Source: Planctomycetaceae bacterium
GTDB taxonomy: Bacteria; Planctomycetota; Planctomycetia; Planctomycetales; Planctomycetaceae
DNA length: 64,000 nucleotides
NCBI GenBank assembly: GCA_021732995.1
Contig: JAKFWA010000120.1
Location: 1 to 64,000, forward strand
Reading direction: 5' to 3'
Of the stretch, positions 61,205 through 64,000 are shown piece by piece. Under the pieces are notes generated by a model. That model had not been told where the DNA came from. It made no database searches and worked only from the letters and a program-made list of their open reading frames with translations. Position numbers and translations under genes: made by a program. The first letter of the stretch is position 1; each line of letters begins with the position of its first letter.

Positions 61205-61302
61205 AGTGGTCTCTCCCGAACATCTACAGGAATGTGAATGCGGCGAGCCGCACTGCGCGCGGCTGCTCCAAGGGATCGCGGGCAACTTCCGAGAGAGGCT
61301 GC

Positions 61303-63279
61303 ATGTTTCCAACTTCGCCATTTCAACACGGCTTCCAAAAAGTAGACAGCGGAGGCACGTGGAGTGTGTGGGCTCCGCGCGCTCAGAACGCGGAACTCGT
61401 GTTGATTGACCATGCGCGCCGGGAAATCGTTCCCATGACGGCACATCCGCATGGCTGGTTCCAGTGCCAGATGGGCGAAGTTAAGCAAGGTCAGCAATAC
61501 TTCTACCGCCTCAATCAAGATCGAGAGTTGCCCGATCCGGCATCGCGCTGGCAGCCGAAAGGCGTGTTCGGACCTTCTGCGGTCTGCTGTTCAGGTGAAT
61601 TCACTTGGACTGACAATGAATGGCGCGGATCGCCTTTCCGAGAACTAGTCATCTATGAACTGCATATCGGAACGCTCACTCCTGAAGGCACTTTCGCTGC
61701 GGCGATCACCCGACTCGATGACCTCAAGGAATTGGGTATCAACTGCATTGAGTTGATGCCGGTCTCGCAATTCTCCGGTTCACGCAACTGGGGTTATGAC
61801 GGTGTTTTCCCCTGCGCCGTACAGAATACCTACGGTTCACCAGCCGACCTGCAGCGGTTCGTCGACACATGCCATGCGAAAGGGATTTCAGTCCTGCTGG
61901 ATGTGGTCTTCAACCACCTCGGCCCGGAAGGCAACTACTTCAGTCAGTTCGGTCCCTACTTCACCGAAAAATATCGAACTCCGTGGGGACCGGCCTGGAA
62001 CTATGACGGACCTGAATCAGACCACGTACGCAGCTATGTGCTCGATGCGGTCAGGTACTGGTTACACGAATTTCATCTGGACGGGCTGCGTCTGGACGCC
62101 GTGCATGGCATCTACGATTTTAATGCGATTCATATCCTCTCTGAGATTCAGCAAGTCGCGAACGAAGAGATTGCGACTGCTCGGCGTCATATTCATATGG
62201 TCGCCGAAAGCGATCTCAACGACGTCAGGCTTATCGATCAGCCCGAGTGCGGCGGCTACGGATTGGTGGCTCAATGGAGTGACGACTTCCACCATTCTGT
62301 GCACGCTCTGCTGACGGGCGAGAATCATGGCTACTACGCGGATTTCGGATGCCCTCAGCAGTTGGTGAAAGCGATCCGTCAGGCATTTGTCTACGACGGC
62401 TGTCACAGTCCTTGTCGCAAGCGTCGACATGGAGCGCCGACGGGCGGTCACTCGGGTGATCGCTTTGTGGTGAGCATTCAGAATCACGATCAAGTCGGTA
62501 ATCGGGCGATCGGGGATCGACTCGGACAACAGCTCAACCCAGATCAGCTACGGCTCGCGGCAGCACTCATGCTGCTGTCGGGAAATGTGCCGCTGCTCTT
62601 CATGGGTGAAGAGTACGGAGAACGGGCGCCGTTTCCGTTCTTCTGTTCGTTTGCCGACAAACAACTGATTGAAGCCGTTCGCAAAGGCCGACGCGCTGAG
62701 TTTGCGGACTTCAACTGGCCGGACTCCATTCCTGACCCGCAGGCGGAAGCAACCATGCAGTCCGCAGTACTAAGTTGGGACTGGTCGAAGGAGTCATGGC
62801 AGTCTGAACTGCGTTATTGGTATCAAGACCTGATACGAGCACGGAGGCTCTTGAAACCTCTGCACGATCATTTGCTGATCGATGCTCGCTGGTACTCACC
62901 CGACCAATTGGCTCCGCTGCCGAAAGAAGTGCGCGAAGATCGCCTCTACAAGCAGGGAGATGACTCCGATCCAGCCGAGTCGCCGCGAGAGGGTGTTCTG
63001 GAACTCACTCGTAGTTGTCGCCTCACCAACGAGTGGTTGCGGGCCGTGTTCAATTTCAGTGTCCGGCCAGCCTTGATTCCCGAGGCTTCGGAATCGTTAC
63101 CTGGTGTCGAGCTGTTTCCTCTGATCAGTTCGATGTCGCGCCGATATGGAGGTTCGCGGCCCGATGTTTCGCAACGCGCTGGCGAAAGCTCTCACGCCAT
63201 TCGCGCACTGCGGGCGTATGAGGTGCTGGTTTTCACTACCGGTGAATCCCAGAAGAGCTGGCATCAACAACGCGCCTGA
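61303..63279 (+). CDS. treZ: Malto-oligosyltrehalose trehalohydrolase
   Basis: 658 residues from ATG 61303, with GAGAGG 6 nt upstream; the longer frame from 61168 lacks sequence character. An N-terminal CBM48-like domain (TWSVWAPRAQNAELVLID) precedes a GH13 barrel: ELHIGTLTPEGTFAAAI, VLLDVVFNHLGPEG, DGLRLDAVHGIYD (nucleophile Asp), HMVAESDLND (acid Glu) and SIQNHDQVGNRA. TreZ cuts trehalose from maltooligosyl trehalose made by TreY, whose gene follows by 39 nt. Probably controlled by the sigma-54 promoter upstream. Confidence 0.92.
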   Translation: MFPTSPFQHGFQKVDSGGTWSVWAPRAQNAELVLIDHARREIVPMTAHPHGWFQCQMGEVKQGQQYFYRLNQDRELPDPASRWQPKGVFGPSAVCCSGEFTWTDNEWRGSPFRELVIYELHIGTLTPEGTFAAAITRLDDLKELGINCIELMPVSQFSGSRNWGYDGVFPCAVQNTYGSPADLQRFVDTCHAKGISVLLDVVFNHLGPEGNYFSQFGPYFTEKYRTPWGPAWNYDGPESDHVRSYVLDAVRYWLHEFHLDGLRLDAVHGIYDFNAIHILSEIQQVANEEIATARRHIHMVAESDLNDVRLIDQPECGGYGLVAQWSDDFHHSVHALLTGENHGYYADFGCPQQLVKAIRQAFVYDGCHSPCRKRRHGAPTGGHSGDRFVVSIQNHDQVGNRAIGDRLGQQLNPDQLRLAAALMLLSGNVPLLFMGEEYGERAPFPFFCSFADKQLIEAVRKGRRAEFADFNWPDSIPDPQAEATMQSAVLSWDWSKESWQSELRYWYQDLIRARRLLKPLHDHLLIDARWYSPDQLAPLPKEVREDRLYKQGDDSDPAESPREGVLELTRSCRLTNEWLRAVFNFSVRPALIPEASESLPGVELFPLISSMSRRYGGSRPDVSQRAGESSHAIRALRAYEVLVFTTGESQKSWHQQRA

Positions 63280-63318
63280 CGTTGGTTTCTCATCCATCCA
63301 ACGACGGAGATTTTCGTC

Positions 63319-64000
63319 ATGTCTGCACTTGCTGAATCGAACACCATGACAACTCGACCAGGCATCCACCTTGATACTGTTGTGGAGGAAGTTCTCCACC
63401 GCGCCTTCGAGTTATCAACGCGTCAACGGCGCCCCGTGGCCACGTATCGCTGCCAATTTCAGCAGAGGTTTGGTTTTCGCGATGCCACGCGCCTGGCTGA
63501 TTATTGGAAGCAGTTGGGGATCTCGGATCTCTACGCGTCCCCGTACCTGCGTGCCCGTCGCGGTAGCACGCACGGTTATGACGTGGTTGATCACTCGCAG
63601 CTCAATCCGGAAGTCGGTACCGACGATGAGCATGTTGCGTTTGTTGAGGGATTGAGAGCACAGGGAATGGGTCACATTCTGGACCTTGTGCCCAACCATA
63701 TGGGAGTTGGTACTGACGAGAATGCCTGGTGGCAGGACGTTTTGGAGAACGGTCCGAGTTCTATTTACGCGCAATTCTTTGATATCGATTGGCAACCGCT
63801 GAAGCCGGATATTGAGAACAAAGTTTTACTGCCGGTGCTCGGGGATCAGTTTGGAGCGGTGCTCGAAGAGCAGCAGTTCGAACTGCGCTTTCAGAATGGT
63901 GCGTTCCTGCTGGCGTACTACGAGCGAACCTTCCCGATTGCACCGAGTACTTACGCGAAGGTGCTGCAGCATCGTATCGACGAGCTGCGGGAGCGTTTCG
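63319..64000 (+). CDS. treY: Maltooligosyl trehalose synthase, N-terminal part (partial)
   Basis: The gene starts at ATG 63319 (GGAG upstream) and runs off the right edge with no stop; 227 residues are visible. Family text: ATYRCQFQQRFGFRDAT, YASPYLRARRGSTHGYDVVD, HILDLVPNHMGVGTDEN, NAWWQDVLENGPSS and YAQFFDIDWQPL. TreY rearranges the reducing end of maltodextrins to a trehalose unit; TreZ then releases trehalose. A 6-bp hairpin (63280-63303) lies in the 39-nt gap after treZ and might adjust the ratio of the two proteins. Confidence 0.93.
   Translation, partial: MSALAESNTMTTRPGIHLDTVVEEVLHRAFELSTRQRRPVATYRCQFQQRFGFRDATRLADYWKQLGISDLYASPYLRARRGSTHGYDVVDHSQLNPEVGTDDEHVAFVEGLRAQGMGHILDLVPNHMGVGTDENAWWQDVLENGPSSIYAQFFDIDWQPLKPDIENKVLLPVLGDQFGAVLEEQQFELRFQNGAFLLAYYERTFPIAPSTYAKVLQHRIDELRERF

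Overview
The window reads as chromosomal DNA of a planctomycete (Planctomycetota, probably a Planctomycetaceae-type member). The lineage markers are a DUF1549/DUF1553-type cytochrome-like protein beside a DUF1501 protein and a PPC-domain protein, a giant extracellular protein with the planctomycete N-terminal motif LEDRALLS, a sulfatase, an HRD-type Ser/Thr kinase with a membrane anchor, and GC-rich, loosely packed genes with many signal peptides. No rRNA, CRISPR array or complete tRNA was found.

Layout. 1-3165 is the end of an integrated element: the C-terminus of a replication-type ATPase, an AGTCGGAA repeat cluster with a strong hairpin, a small HTH regulator behind a perfect palindrome, and a tyrosine recombinase whose last codons run through the 3' half of a tRNA-Thr(UGU). 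3142-9490 holds catabolic genes: sialidase-like protein, amidohydrolase, 2-keto-4-pentenoate hydratase-like protein, and a D-aminoacylase/beta-lactamase fusion. 9579-20630 holds secreted and surface proteins: a LEDR/ELW-repeat/RTX protein, a CBS-like membrane protein, and a PPC-DUF1501-DUF1549 operon. 20866-34591 is a mixed housekeeping and secreted region (aldehyde dehydrogenase, VCBS protein, ABM monooxygenase, DUF885, HupE, PhoD, SGNH hydrolase, metG, DUF1579, two VOC proteins). 35026-43363 has a kinase-TM-PfpI fusion, a TPR membrane protein, a sulfatase, a desaturase and a Tat-exported metallophosphatase.

43543-55784 is the most unusual block. It is an operon-like run of two tandem paralogues (BRCT, pentapeptide repeats, SWIM-like zinc motif), a small helical protein, an unknown 372-aa protein, a MoxR-type AAA+ ATPase, a DUF5682-type protein, a VWA protein and a YcxB-like membrane protein. 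Two junctions are ATGA overlaps. Its parts suggest an NTP-driven remodelling or conflict system with two large DNA- or protein-sensing scaffolds; this function is inference. Next to it, 55817-55934 encodes on the minus strand a 112-nt three-way-junction RNA fold ending in six U, a strong non-coding RNA candidate, just downstream of a degenerate receiver-domain gene.

57025-64000 looks like a stress module: a USP-like protein, a membrane histidine kinase and an NtrC-type sigma-54 activator, followed by a near-consensus sigma-54 (-24/-12) promoter in front of treZ and treY (the latter cut by the window end). The simplest reading is that the two-component pair drives trehalose synthesis from maltodextrin or glycogen through sigma-54.
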